A stretch of 64,000 nt of DNA from the NCBI GenBank assembly GCA_038205115.1, contig JBBRCE010000024.1, forward strand, positions 6,151 through 70,150, written 5' to 3'. The notes below the pieces were generated by a model that saw only the letters and a program-made list of their open reading frames with translations, did no database searches and was not told where the DNA came from. The stretch is from JBBRCE01 sp038205115. GTDB lineage: Bacteria > Planctomycetota > Planctomycetia > Pirellulales > JBBRCE01. Made by a program: the position numbers and the translations under genes. Every line of letters begins with the position of its first letter. Position 1 is the stretch's first letter. Of this stretch, positions 9,925-18,300 are shown piece after piece.

Positions 9925-11388
9925 TTACTTGGGCCGATACCCGCGGGCGATTTCAATCAACGTGCGAACATACGCTCCGGTGCCGCCGCCATCGAGGTGG
10001 GGCAACGATTTTTCGGCGAACGCTGGGCCGGCAATGTCGATGTGCGTCCAGGAAACGCCCGCCACGAACTCTTCCAAGAACTTCGCGGCGGCAATCGCGC
10101 CGCCCCAGCGCCCTTCGCCCGTGTTGCGAATGTCGGCCACTTCGCTACGAATCTGCTCGGAATATTCGGGAAACATGGGCAATTGCCAGACCGGTTCGCC
10201 GCATTTGCCGGCCGCCTGCGAAATCGTATCGCACCAGGCCTGATCGTTGGTCATCAAGCCGGCGACATCGAGCCCAAGTGCCACGACGCATGCGCCGGTA
10301 AGCGTGGCCAGGTCGATGATTCGTTCGACGCCCAAGTCCACGGCCACCGAGAGCACGTCGGCCAGCACCAGCCGGCCTTCAGCATCGGTGTTTTGAACTT
10401 CGATGGTGCGACCATTGCGGGCGTGCAAGACGTCGCCCAGTTTCATGGCGCAGGGGCCGGGCATGTTTTCGACCAGGCCCATCATGCCGATCACGTTAAT
10501 TGGCAATTGCAACTGCGCAATGGCCTGCATGCTGGCCAACACGCTGGCGGCGCCGGCCATATCGCACTTCATGGTCTTCATACTGTCAGATGGCTTGAGC
10601 GACAGTCCACCGGAATCGAACGTGACGCCCTTGCCGACCAGCGCCAGCGGTTTTTGATTTTTGGGTCCGTGCAGATGTCGGAGAATGACCATCCGCGGCG
10701 GGCGCGAGGAACCTTTTGCCACGGCCAGCAGGCTGCCGCAGCGTTCGGCTTCGAGTCGCTGTTGATCCCAAATTTCGATGACCAGTCCACAATCTCCGCT
10801 GACGACATGCGCATGCTCTGCGAACGATTCGGGAGTCATGTCTTGCGGCGGTTCATTCACCAAACGTCGCGCCAGATTGACACTCGCGCCCACGATTTGG
10901 CCGCTGTGCAAGGCGTCGTCGTGGCCGCCAGCCCACAGCAGCAATTGAAAGGGCAAGCGTTTTTTCTCAGCCCTGTAGAGATCTTGGCCTTGGCAGCCCA
11001 CCATTGCGCCGGCCAAGGCGCTTTCGACGAGTTCCGCCGGAAGATCGTCGGCCAGGTAAAACACCACCCGCTGCCGGGTTTTTCCGGCCAAATGTTTGGA
11101 AGCGGCACCCGCGGCGCGGAATGCCACGCCGGCATCGCAGGCGGACTTTTCGCCCAACCCCACGACCAGCAGTTGCCCGACCTTGAGCCCGGCCGGCGCT
11201 AAGATCGCGACAACTTCATGCTTTTTGCCGCTGATCTCTTTGAGTTCGATCAATCGCGTGAGCACGCCGCCGGTGGCGCGGTCGGCCGTGGCGGCGATGC
11301 CCGCGAGTGGTTGGTTCTGATAAACGCCAATCACTGCGGCGTCGGCGACGATGGTGGTGATGGCATCGCGTGTGGCTTCGATCTTCAT
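9925..11388 (-). CDS. pepA: Leucyl aminopeptidase (peptidase M17)
   Basis: A 487-residue protein of the usual M17 length. The start at 11388 (MKIEATRD) is chosen because AGGAG lies 8 bases upstream; the frame stays open about 43 codons further upstream. The C-terminal catalytic domain has the family signature NTDAEGRLVLADVL near residue 333, the metal/lysine segment VGKGVTFDSGGLSLKPS, and KCDMAGAASVL. It is a cytosolic di-metal exopeptidase that removes N-terminal residues, acting in peptide turnover. The fold and catalytic residues appear complete. Confidence 0.95.
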   Translation of the reverse strand: MKIEATRDAITTIVADAAVIGVYQNQPLAGIAATADRATGGVLTRLIELKEISGKKHEVVAILAPAGLKVGQLLVVGLGEKSACDAGVAFRAAGAASKHLAGKTRQRVVFYLADDLPAELVESALAGAMVGCQGQDLYRAEKKRLPFQLLLWAGGHDDALHSGQIVGASVNLARRLVNEPPQDMTPESFAEHAHVVSGDCGLVIEIWDQQRLEAERCGSLLAVAKGSSRPPRMVILRHLHGPKNQKPLALVGKGVTFDSGGLSLKPSDSMKTMKCDMAGAASVLASMQAIAQLQLPINVIGMMGLVENMPGPCAMKLGDVLHARNGRTIEVQNTDAEGRLVLADVLSVAVDLGVERIIDLATLTGACVVALGLDVAGLMTNDQAWCDTISQAAGKCGEPVWQLPMFPEYSEQIRSEVADIRNTGEGRWGGAIAAAKFLEEFVAGVSWTHIDIAGPAFAEKSLPHLDGGGTGAYVRTLIEIARGYRPK

Positions 11389-11597
11389 GGTTTTGGCTCC
11401 TGTTGCCGCATTGTAGCGAAGTTCCGGATGCTGTGGCAGTCTGCCGGGATCTCGAAACCGGGCCGATCCGGGGCTTGCGTAAAATGGTCCTGCGGCGACT
11501 TGTGACATGCGGCGCAAATGCGTAGGTTGATGACGTTTTGCGGTCGATCCCCTGCGGCGACCGTTCCCCCAAAATCTTCGGAGTTCGAGTTTTGTCC

Positions 11598-12719
11598 ATG
11601 ACTCAGTATTCTGCGAACAATCCCGTGCGGATCGGCATTATTGGCGCTGGCAAAGTCAGCGACTATCACCACGTGCCCGCCATCCGGCTCGATCCGCGGG
11701 CAAAACTGGTCGCCGCCTGCGACGCCGACGCGCGGTTGGTGGAACAGCGTAAAGCCGAGTGGGGCATCAGCAAAGTGACCACCGACGCCGAGGCGTTGTG
11801 CGCCGATCCGGAAGTCGATGCCGTGATCATCGCCACGCCAAACTTTACGCACCGCGCCCAAGCCTTGGCGGCCACGAGGCACGGCAAGCACGTGATGTGC
11901 GAAAAACCGCTGGCGCTTAACGCCGGCCAGGTGCGTGACATGTATGTGGCCGCGCGTGACGCCGGAGTTGTGCATATGACGGCGTTCACTTACCGGTTTG
12001 CGCCGGCCATGCGCTATTTGCGTCACCTGCTCAAGAATGGTTCGTTGGGCGAACCGCGGCATTTCCGCAGTCAGCGTTTTCTCGATTGGCCCGAAACTAG
12101 TTGGGGGTGGCGGCAGTATCAAGATAAAGCCGGCGCGGGCGACTTGTTCGATATGACGATTCACCGCATCGATTTTGCCATCGACCTGCTCGGGCCACTC
12201 TCCAGCATTTGCGGCGCGGTCGCGCGTTTTGCCCCGCGAACCGAAACTGTGGACGGTCAGAATTGTCCGCCATCCAACGTAGACGATTGGTCGAGCCTAA
12301 TCGGCGAGTTCGCCTGCGGCGCTACCGGCGTTTGGGAAGGCACCACGCTGGCTAAGGGCTACGGGCGAAAAGGTTTTGGCCACGAATGGGCGGAAATCAA
12401 CGGCAGCCTAGCGTCCGCCGTGTATCAACTTCACGAGCCCAACAGCATTTTGCTCGGCCGCACCGGCCAGGATTTGGAAAAAGTCGCGGTGCCTATCGAG
12501 TTTCTTAAGCCGCTCGGCAGCCCACGCGATTTGAATTTGGGCGAACCGGCAACCGTGTTCCGCTACGACTTGGTTTGGGAATTTGTTTCGGCAATCGCTG
12601 AAGGCCGACCGGCGGTTCCCAGCTTTTACGACGGCCTAAATGCCCAAGCCGTGGCCGACGCCGTACTCATTTCGCACGCCGAGCGCCGCTGGATCAATAC
12701 GCCGGTCGAGACGGTGTAG
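11598..12719 (+). CDS. Gfo/Idh/MocA family NAD(P)-dependent oxidoreductase
   Basis: A 373-residue protein starting at MTQYSANN. The Rossmann motif is IGIIGAGKVSDYHH near residues 11-24. The family catalytic region EKPLALNAGQV follows near residue 100, then a C-terminal alpha/beta domain with a DMTIHRIDFAIDLLG segment carrying the conserved His/Asp. These enzymes oxidise or reduce sugars and inositols and are greatly expanded in planctomycetes. No Tat or signal peptide is visible, so it should be cytoplasmic. It diverges from pepA across a 209-base gap. Confidence 0.9.
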   Translation: MTQYSANNPVRIGIIGAGKVSDYHHVPAIRLDPRAKLVAACDADARLVEQRKAEWGISKVTTDAEALCADPEVDAVIIATPNFTHRAQALAATRHGKHVMCEKPLALNAGQVRDMYVAARDAGVVHMTAFTYRFAPAMRYLRHLLKNGSLGEPRHFRSQRFLDWPETSWGWRQYQDKAGAGDLFDMTIHRIDFAIDLLGPLSSICGAVARFAPRTETVDGQNCPPSNVDDWSSLIGEFACGATGVWEGTTLAKGYGRKGFGHEWAEINGSLASAVYQLHEPNSILLGRTGQDLEKVAVPIEFLKPLGSPRDLNLGEPATVFRYDLVWEFVSAIAEGRPAVPSFYDGLNAQAVADAVLISHAERRWINTPVETV

Positions 12720-12892
12720 AAATCGAATGCCGCTTCGAAAATCGTCGCGCGATGGTGTCCAAGCCAAATTGACCCGCGGCCGGCGAGCGGTCTGAACAGG
12801 CGGCGATGGAAGTGATAAAACACGCCGGCGATTGCTATCTAACTCGTTCCAGTTAAAGCAGTTGCGTCGCCGACGCCGCGTTTGCTTCCGAG

Positions 12893-12961
12893 TGTACATT
12901 ACTGTACGCCCTGCACTTTCTGTACGCATGCTATTGACTGTGTACAGCAGTATATTATATT
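12893..12961 (+). promoter_or_regulatory. lexA promoter with candidate LexA operator
   Basis: A promoter-like pair is present: -35 TTGACT at 12934-12939 and -10 TATATT at 12956-12961, spacer 16. Just upstream is the 14-base dyad GTACATTACTGTAC at 12894-12907, i.e. GTACA-N4-TGTAC. This has the same 5-4-5 layout as known LexA boxes but a different core. Four TGTAC words start at 12893, 12903, 12921 and 12941, spaced 10, 18 and 20 bases, and the last lies between -35 and -10. LexA self-repression is the likely meaning, by inference. Confidence 0.65.
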
Positions 12962-13006
12962 TAGGTGGAAGGGATGCAGTTTTAAGTTCATTTTGGAAGG
13001 GCATTT

Positions 13007-13609
13007 ATGAGTATTATGGACGCGCTGACGGATCGTCAGAAAAAGGTCTACGAATTCATCCGCGATAAAATTCGTAACCGCGGTTACGGCCCCACCGTCC
13101 GCGAGATTGGCACCCAGTTTGAGATCAGCTCGCCCAACGGAGTGATGTGCCATCTGAAAGCGCTGGAAAAGAAGGGCCTGATCACTCGCGAACCGAACAT
13201 GTCGCGGGCCATTCAGTTGGCCGCCGAACCGATCGAAGAAAAAGGCTTGCCGCTGGCCGGTTTGGTCGCTGCCGGCGTGATGCACGAAGCGGTCGAACAG
13301 TCCGAGCGGGTGGACTTCGAAGAGATGTTTAACCGCAAGAATCAATTCGCACTCAAGGTGCAAGGCGATTCGATGATTGACGCGCACATTTCCGAGGGCG
13401 ATTACGTTGTCATCCGCAAACAGCGGACTGCTTCGCCGGGCGAAATTGTCGTGGCACAAACCGAAGACGGAGAGGCCACGCTCAAATACTGGTTTCCGGA
13501 AGCAAACCGCATTCGGCTGCAACCTGCCAATTCGACCATGAAGCCAATCTACGTCAAAAATGCACGTGTGTTGGGCGTGCTGGCCGGCGTGGTTCGCAAA
13601 GTGAAGTAG
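13007..13609 (+). CDS. lexA: LexA repressor / autoprotease
   Basis: A 200-residue protein of normal LexA length. A GGAAGGG lies 6 bases before the ATG. Residues 1-70 form the winged helix-turn-helix (TDRQKKVYEFIRDK, GYGPTVREIG). The S24 domain has the cleavage bond Ala89-Gly90 in LVAAGVMH, nucleophile Ser122 in QGDSMID and general base Lys160 in ATLKYW, so RecA-stimulated self-cleavage should be intact. It represses DNA-damage genes. The recognition helix region (SSPNGVMCHLKALEKKG) carries residues that fit an unusual operator, matching the TGTAC words upstream. Confidence 0.95.
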   Translation: MSIMDALTDRQKKVYEFIRDKIRNRGYGPTVREIGTQFEISSPNGVMCHLKALEKKGLITREPNMSRAIQLAAEPIEEKGLPLAGLVAAGVMHEAVEQSERVDFEEMFNRKNQFALKVQGDSMIDAHISEGDYVVIRKQRTASPGEIVVAQTEDGEATLKYWFPEANRIRLQPANSTMKPIYVKNARVLGVLAGVVRKVK

Positions 13610-13643
13610 GCCGTGCTGCTGAACGAACGCGGCGGAGTCGTTA

Positions 13644-13712
13644 TTGCCGCAGTCGCGGCGAAGTCGATATTGCCGCAGTCGCGGCGGAATTTGCTTTGCC
13701 GCAGTCGCGGCG
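13644..13712. repeat. Three tandem 26-base units, each with a GC hairpin
   Basis: The 17-mer TTGCCGCAGTCGCGGCG occurs exactly three times, at 13644-13660, 13670-13686 and 13696-13712, a strict 26-base period with diverged spacers. Each copy contains GCCGC-AGTC-GCGGC, a 5-base-pair hairpin with a 4-base loop. The array lies between the convergent 3' ends of lexA and the lipoprotein gene, so it may act as a bidirectional terminator or be a REP-like repeat. There is no T-run after it. Confidence 0.75.
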
Positions 13713-13744
13713 GATGGAAGTATTTTCGGTGGTTGGGGTCAGGC

Positions 13745-14224
13745 TTATTTCATTGCCGGAGCGGTCGGTTTGCTGGCGACCGCTTCGGAAGTGGCTGGCT
13801 CTTTTTCTGCGTCGTTGCCGTCCAATCGCAGAACCGCGACGAGTTGTTTTTCGTCGGCGCGGGACATCGGCCGGTGGCATTCTGCATGGTTGATGCCGGT
13901 CAGCAGTTCGCCGCTCCCCCAGCGGACAATCTGTACGATGCGGTTATTGTGGTACATCCGCAGTTCGACCTCCGCGCCCTTGGGGGCGACTAGGCGGTAG
14001 GGCCGCCAATTTTCTTTGTAATTGTCAAGCAGCGTCGTGATCGCGGCAACATGCTGCGGGTCTTTGATTGTATGCAGTCGCGGCGTGTCAGAATTCATGC
14101 GAGAATCTTTGACGACGATTTGCGTGACGCTGTCGTTGTCCGGAAAACTGGCCGTCCGCAGAGGCGCGCAGCCGCACATCAGGGAACTTAAGATCAGCAC
14201 TGCGAGCGCGAGGCGATTGTTCAC
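13745..14224 (-). CDS. Small lipoprotein, unknown function
   Basis: A 159-residue protein from a GTG start at 14224. The N-terminus MNNRLALAVLILSSLMCGC is a lipoprotein signal with candidate lipidation Cys17 or Cys19. The mature part contains a compact region (about residues 30-125) with KDPQHVAAITTLLDNY and YRLVAPKGAEVELRMYH, and ends in an Ala/Pro/Glu-rich tail. It resembles small envelope lipoproteins in which a substrate- or partner-binding domain is tethered to the membrane; no family is recognised. It converges on lexA. Confidence 0.65.
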   Translation of the reverse strand: MNNRLALAVLILSSLMCGCAPLRTASFPDNDSVTQIVVKDSRMNSDTPRLHTIKDPQHVAAITTLLDNYKENWRPYRLVAPKGAEVELRMYHNNRIVQIVRWGSGELLTGINHAECHRPMSRADEKQLVAVLRLDGNDAEKEPATSEAVASKPTAPAMK

Positions 14225-14289
14225 GTTTGCGTCCTGCTAACGTTGGAAAAAACTTCTTACCGCGTGCCATCCGTGGCAACAGCGTACGT

Positions 14290-14550
14290 TCAAAGCGATT
14301 TTCTGGTCTGCAGCGCTCGCCGCAGCTCGTTTGGCATTTCCAATTTCGCTACGGCCGGCTCTCGGCGCAGAGCAGCCGCGACTTGCGCGAACTGCTCGGC
14401 TGGCGACTGAGCCAAATCGACAAACAACCATTTCTGGCCTTTGATTTCGCACGGGCCGCCGCCCGATCCACCCAGCCATTCTTCGCGGATGCGGAATCCC
14501 AACTGTTTGGCCGCAAGCGCCGCATGCTCGAGCAATTCGACGGTATGCAT
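14290..14550 (-). CDS. Small conserved-looking hypothetical protein
   Basis: An 86-residue protein; start taken at the ATG at 14550 (MHTVELLEHA), with a GTG one codon upstream as alternative. Composition is that of a real soluble protein: an amphipathic N-terminal helix, the segment IREEWLGGSGGGPCEIKG, then KWLFVDLAQSPAEQF and a basic C-terminus. From memory similar short proteins occur in other planctomycetes; I cannot confirm this here. Function unknown. It is 65 bases upstream of the lipoprotein gene in the same direction. Confidence 0.6.
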   Translation of the reverse strand: MHTVELLEHAALAAKQLGFRIREEWLGGSGGGPCEIKGQKWLFVDLAQSPAEQFAQVAAALRREPAVAKLEMPNELRRALQTRKSL

Positions 14551-14853
14551 CACTGACGCTCACATGGTATTTCGCATCGTGCGACCAAAAGCGGCGGGAT
14601 TATAGCGAGCCCGGGTTTAGTTGCCCAGGCAGATCGGACGATAAACTCTGAGAAGGCGCAACCGAATGTGAGGCAATGAGTTAAGTCGCGGACGCGGGGC
14701 AGTCCTGGCAATCGAGAAGGCCAGGGCAGTTCCGGTAGACTTGGCCGAGTGAGATTAGAATCGCGACGTTTAGCTTCGGCACCTTCGGCCGTGGCGATCC
14801 GCCGCAGTGGCTTACTAGCATTCAACGACGAATCGGATTGGAAGGTGGACGGC

Positions 14854-15711
14854 ATGGGCGGATCGGAAGACATTCAGTCGTTGCAGCAACAGGTCGAAGT
14901 GCTGAAGCAGCAACTCGCCCAGGCGCATAAAATGACGGCGCTCGGCGAGTTGATGAGCACCACCACGCACGAGTTCAACAACGTGCTGATGACGATCATC
15001 AACTATGCCAAGATGGGCATGCGGCACCACGATTCGGCCACACGCGATAAGGCGTTTGACAAAATCTTGGCTGCTGGCAATCGCGCGGCGCGAATCACCA
15101 ACGGCATTTTGGGAGTCGCCCGCAATCGCCCACTGACGCTCGAACCGACCGATCTGGCCAAGCTGATCGACGATTCACTCGTGCTACTGGAGCGCGAGAT
15201 GAACAAATTTCGGATCAAAGTCGAGCAGCAACTGGAAAAAGTTCCGCCGGCTATGGCCAGTGGCAACCAAATCCAGCAAGTGCTGCTGAATCTGCTGATC
15301 AATGCGCGGCAAGCGATGCCGAGCGGTGGACAATTGCAAATTCGCCTGAGTCACGATGTCGCGAGCCAAACCGTCGATCTGACAGTTCGAGACAGCGGTT
15401 GCGGGATCGAGGCGGAAAAGCTTCGCAAAATCTTCGATCCGTTTTACAGCACCAAGTCTGGCCCCGACTCGACCGGCAAAGGCGGTACCGGGCTGGGGCT
15501 TTCGATGTGCCGGGAGATCATCGAAGCTCACCGCGGCCGGATTCGTGTCGAGAGCACCGTGGGACGCGGCACCTCGTTTACGATCAAGCTGCCGGTTGCC
15601 GGCGTCAGTTCGACAGGTACCACCACGCCCGTGGCCACCAACAGCTTGGCCAACGTCGCTACGAATACCGCGATCGCGCCGCCGCTGGGAAAATCATCCA
15701 CCAACCGCTGA
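14854..15711 (+). CDS. Soluble sensor histidine kinase, orphan
   Basis: A 285-residue protein; the start at MGGSEDIQ is chosen because GGAAGGTGG lies 5 bases upstream. Residues 5-30 form a short coiled coil. The H-box is THEFNNVLMTIINYA with phospho-acceptor His39. The ATPase domain has the N-box NLLINARQAMPSGG, G1 DSGCGIEAEKLRKIFDPF and G2 GTGLGLSM, all intact. A Thr/Ala-rich tail ends the protein. There is no transmembrane segment, PAS or receiver domain and no response regulator beside it, so its signal and partner are unknown. Confidence 0.9.
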   Translation: MGGSEDIQSLQQQVEVLKQQLAQAHKMTALGELMSTTTHEFNNVLMTIINYAKMGMRHHDSATRDKAFDKILAAGNRAARITNGILGVARNRPLTLEPTDLAKLIDDSLVLLEREMNKFRIKVEQQLEKVPPAMASGNQIQQVLLNLLINARQAMPSGGQLQIRLSHDVASQTVDLTVRDSGCGIEAEKLRKIFDPFYSTKSGPDSTGKGGTGLGLSMCREIIEAHRGRIRVESTVGRGTSFTIKLPVAGVSSTGTTTPVATNSLANVATNTAIAPPLGKSSTNR

Positions 15712-15855
15712 GCGGCGATCGCGGATTTGTTCAGTTGGCGTTAGGATTGCCGCAGGTCGCTTGCGGGCAAATGGTCTTGCGTTACGATTAGGTGAAACTT
15801 GCGCGGGGCTCAGTGGCCTGACGCTAACTCCGCTGACCGTAACGGAAGATTGACC

Positions 15856-16347
15856 ATGTCGATGAAAGATACGCTGATTCCGCTCTACGAATTTAATCGT
15901 GGGCGAACGCTGGGCCTGCTTAAGCAGATCGAAGACTTGCCCGATCCGCAGGCCGCGCTGGCTTGGCGACCAGGCCCCGGCCGGGCGCACATCGGCTGGC
16001 AGATCATGCACGTGGCGATCACCGAAGAATTGATTGCCACGGAGCGATTAGCGCCGGAGAAGAAGCCGCGCTGGCCGGATTTGCTGGCTCGTTTTCGCGG
16101 TGGCAGCACGCCCGACGACAACGTGCCGAATCTGGCAGCGTTGCGGCAGACGCTGGGTGACGCGCGATCCAACTTGCTGGACACGGTAACAGCTTTTCCT
16201 GCGGAAAAGCTGAGCGAGATCGTGCCTTCGCTGGCCGAACGCAAGATTACGGGCCTGATGATGCTGCAGATCATCGCCTGGCATGAGTCACACCATCATG
16301 GCCAGTCGCATATTACGTTGAATCTGTATAAGAATCGGCAATCCTGA
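15856..16347 (+). CDS. DinB/YfiT-like four-helix metal-binding protein
   Basis: A 163-residue protein starting at MSMKDTLIPLY. It has the DinB-superfamily layout: helix 1 LYEFNRGRTLGLLKQIED, a metal-ligand His in IGWQIMHVAITEE, and the C-terminal ligands in IIAWHESHHHGQSH. Members bind a divalent metal and many act as thiol-dependent transferases; the reaction here is unknown. Despite the family name there is no evidence of SOS control. It follows the kinase gene by 144 bases. Confidence 0.85.
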   Translation: MSMKDTLIPLYEFNRGRTLGLLKQIEDLPDPQAALAWRPGPGRAHIGWQIMHVAITEELIATERLAPEKKPRWPDLLARFRGGSTPDDNVPNLAALRQTLGDARSNLLDTVTAFPAEKLSEIVPSLAERKITGLMMLQIIAWHESHHHGQSHITLNLYKNRQS

Positions 16348-16440
16348 TCTTCTCAATCGCGGCAGGCGGTTTTTGCGGCGCCCGACATTCGATTTCGGCG
16401 GACGAGTACAACGGGCGAGCGAGCGGGAGCGCTGTGTTTC

Positions 16441-18285
16441 ATGGAGTTTCGCCGAGTTTGGGGACAAGCGGCCGCTGCGGTGGCGGACCGTACCCGCCGC
16501 ATCCACTGGGTCGATCTACTGATTTTAATCGGGCTGGCAGGCCTGATTTACCAGGCCACCATCATCGGCGGAGAATGGAAGGCCGATCAGCACACCAAGG
16601 CGGAGATCGATCTCTCGCCGGTCTCGCTGCTGCAGTACACGCTGTTTTCGCTGTCTCGCGGGCTGATTGCCTACATCTGCTCGTTGCTGTTCACGCTCGT
16701 CTATGGCTACTACGCCGCCAAAGACCCCATCGCGGAGCGTTTGCTGGTGCCGCTGCTGGATATTTTACAGAGCATTCCCGTACTCAGTTTCATGCCAGGC
16801 GTGGTCTTGCTGCTGGTCAAATTATTTCCCAACAGTAATGCCGGCTTGGAACTGGCCGCGATTCTAATGATCTTCACGGGCCAGGCTTGGAACATGACGT
16901 TCAGCTTTTACCACTCGGTGAAGTCGGTGCCGCTGGATCAACGCGAAGTGGCCACCATCTATCGCATGAACTGGTGGCAGCGCTTCCGCTGGGTCGAGCT
17001 TCCCTATTCGACCATGGGGCTGGTTTGGAACAGCATGATGAGTATGGCCGGCGGCTGGTTTTTTCTGATGATCAGCGAATCGTTTTCGCTGGGCGAGGGC
17101 AAAAACTTCCGCCTGCCGGGCTTGGGCTCGTATATGAGTGTGGCCGTCAAACGCGGCGACACCTGGGCGATGGTCTGGGCCGTGTTGGCGATGTTTACCA
17201 TGATCATTGCGCTGGATCAGTTGCTGTGGCGACCGGTGGTGGTTTGGGCGCAAAAATTTCGCATCGAAGAGGGCGGCAATCAGGTCAAAATGACTTCTTG
17301 GATGCTCGACTTCTTGCGGCGCTCGAAGGTCATTGAATTTTTTCAAAACCTGCTGGCCAAATTCGAACGGCAATCGGCCAAGCCAGCCAAATCAACCGAA
17401 GTCGTCAAGCCGCCGCAGCCCGTGCCGGCCTGGCTCTCGTGGACGGCTATTGGCCTGTTCGGGATGATCTTCGCGTACGGAGGTTGGAAACTGCTCGATT
17501 TACTTAGCAGTGTCCCGCGCGGTCAGTGGTTGAGCATCGGCATCGCGGGCGGTTGGACACTGGGACGGGTGTTGATTTCGCTGGTCTTGGGCACGCTGTG
17601 GGCGCTGCCAGCCGGACTGGCCATTGGTCTCTCGCCAAAACTTTCGCGGGTGTTGCAGCCCGTGGTGCAAGTGCTGGCCTCGTTTCCCGCGCCGATGTTG
17701 TTTCCGGCCGTGATTGCCGTGCTGGCTTGGTCGGGCGTTCCGCTGGGCTGGGGTAGCATCGTGCTGATGCTGCTCGGCACGCAGTGGTACATTTTGTTTA
17801 ACGTGATCGCCGGATCGATGGCCATTCCGTCGGATCTCAAAGAAGCATCTAATAGTTTCAGCATTCGCGGTTGGCAACGGTTCCGCGTGCTGTATTTTCC
17901 GGCGGTGCTTTCGTATCTGGTTACCGGCTGGGTCACGGCGGCCGGGGGCGCTTGGAATGCGAGCATCGTTTCCGAATATGTCACGATGCGGGCGTCGGTC
18001 GAGGAGCGTCAGCGGGCGCACGAACAAACCGTTGCGGCAATTTCCCAGCGTCCGGATGCCGCGCGAGACGATGCCGCGCGGGACGACGTACAAGAGCCCA
18101 AGGGCGAGGTCATCCAAGTCGATCACGGGTTGGGCGCGCTGATCAGCGAGGCTGCCGATTCGCAAAATTTCTCGCTGCTGGCCGCCAGTACGCTGGTCAT
18201 GTCGATCATCGTCGTAACATTCAATCGTACGGTTTGGCGACGAATTTATCACGTCGCGGAAACGCGATATTCATTAAATAAGTAA
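16441..18285 (+). CDS. ABC transporter permease, two permease domains fused
   Basis: A 614-residue inner-membrane protein with GGGAG upstream. It contains two binding-protein-dependent permease halves, about residues 60-290 and 370-600, joined by a polar linker. Each half has multiple transmembrane helices and an EAA-like loop (first half YRMNWWQRFRWVELPYS; second half SFSIRGWQRFRVLYFPAV). The layout matches the duplicated anion permeases of the nitrate/sulfonate/taurine type. The last periplasmic loop (about residues 520-560) is charged and carries the duplicated words RDDAARDD. It is followed after 15 bases by its ATPase; no substrate-binding protein is nearby. Confidence 0.9.
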   Translation: MEFRRVWGQAAAAVADRTRRIHWVDLLILIGLAGLIYQATIIGGEWKADQHTKAEIDLSPVSLLQYTLFSLSRGLIAYICSLLFTLVYGYYAAKDPIAERLLVPLLDILQSIPVLSFMPGVVLLLVKLFPNSNAGLELAAILMIFTGQAWNMTFSFYHSVKSVPLDQREVATIYRMNWWQRFRWVELPYSTMGLVWNSMMSMAGGWFFLMISESFSLGEGKNFRLPGLGSYMSVAVKRGDTWAMVWAVLAMFTMIIALDQLLWRPVVVWAQKFRIEEGGNQVKMTSWMLDFLRRSKVIEFFQNLLAKFERQSAKPAKSTEVVKPPQPVPAWLSWTAIGLFGMIFAYGGWKLLDLLSSVPRGQWLSIGIAGGWTLGRVLISLVLGTLWALPAGLAIGLSPKLSRVLQPVVQVLASFPAPMLFPAVIAVLAWSGVPLGWGSIVLMLLGTQWYILFNVIAGSMAIPSDLKEASNSFSIRGWQRFRVLYFPAVLSYLVTGWVTAAGGAWNASIVSEYVTMRASVEERQRAHEQTVAAISQRPDAARDDAARDDVQEPKGEVIQVDHGLGALISEAADSQNFSLLAASTLVMSIIVVTFNRTVWRRIYHVAETRYSLNK

Positions 18286-18300
18286 CTCCCGAGCCGTGCT

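Noticed and set aside
13644..13712. Possible CRISPR array
   Set aside because: Repeat is only 17 bases with 9-base spacers and three copies; no cas genes nearby.
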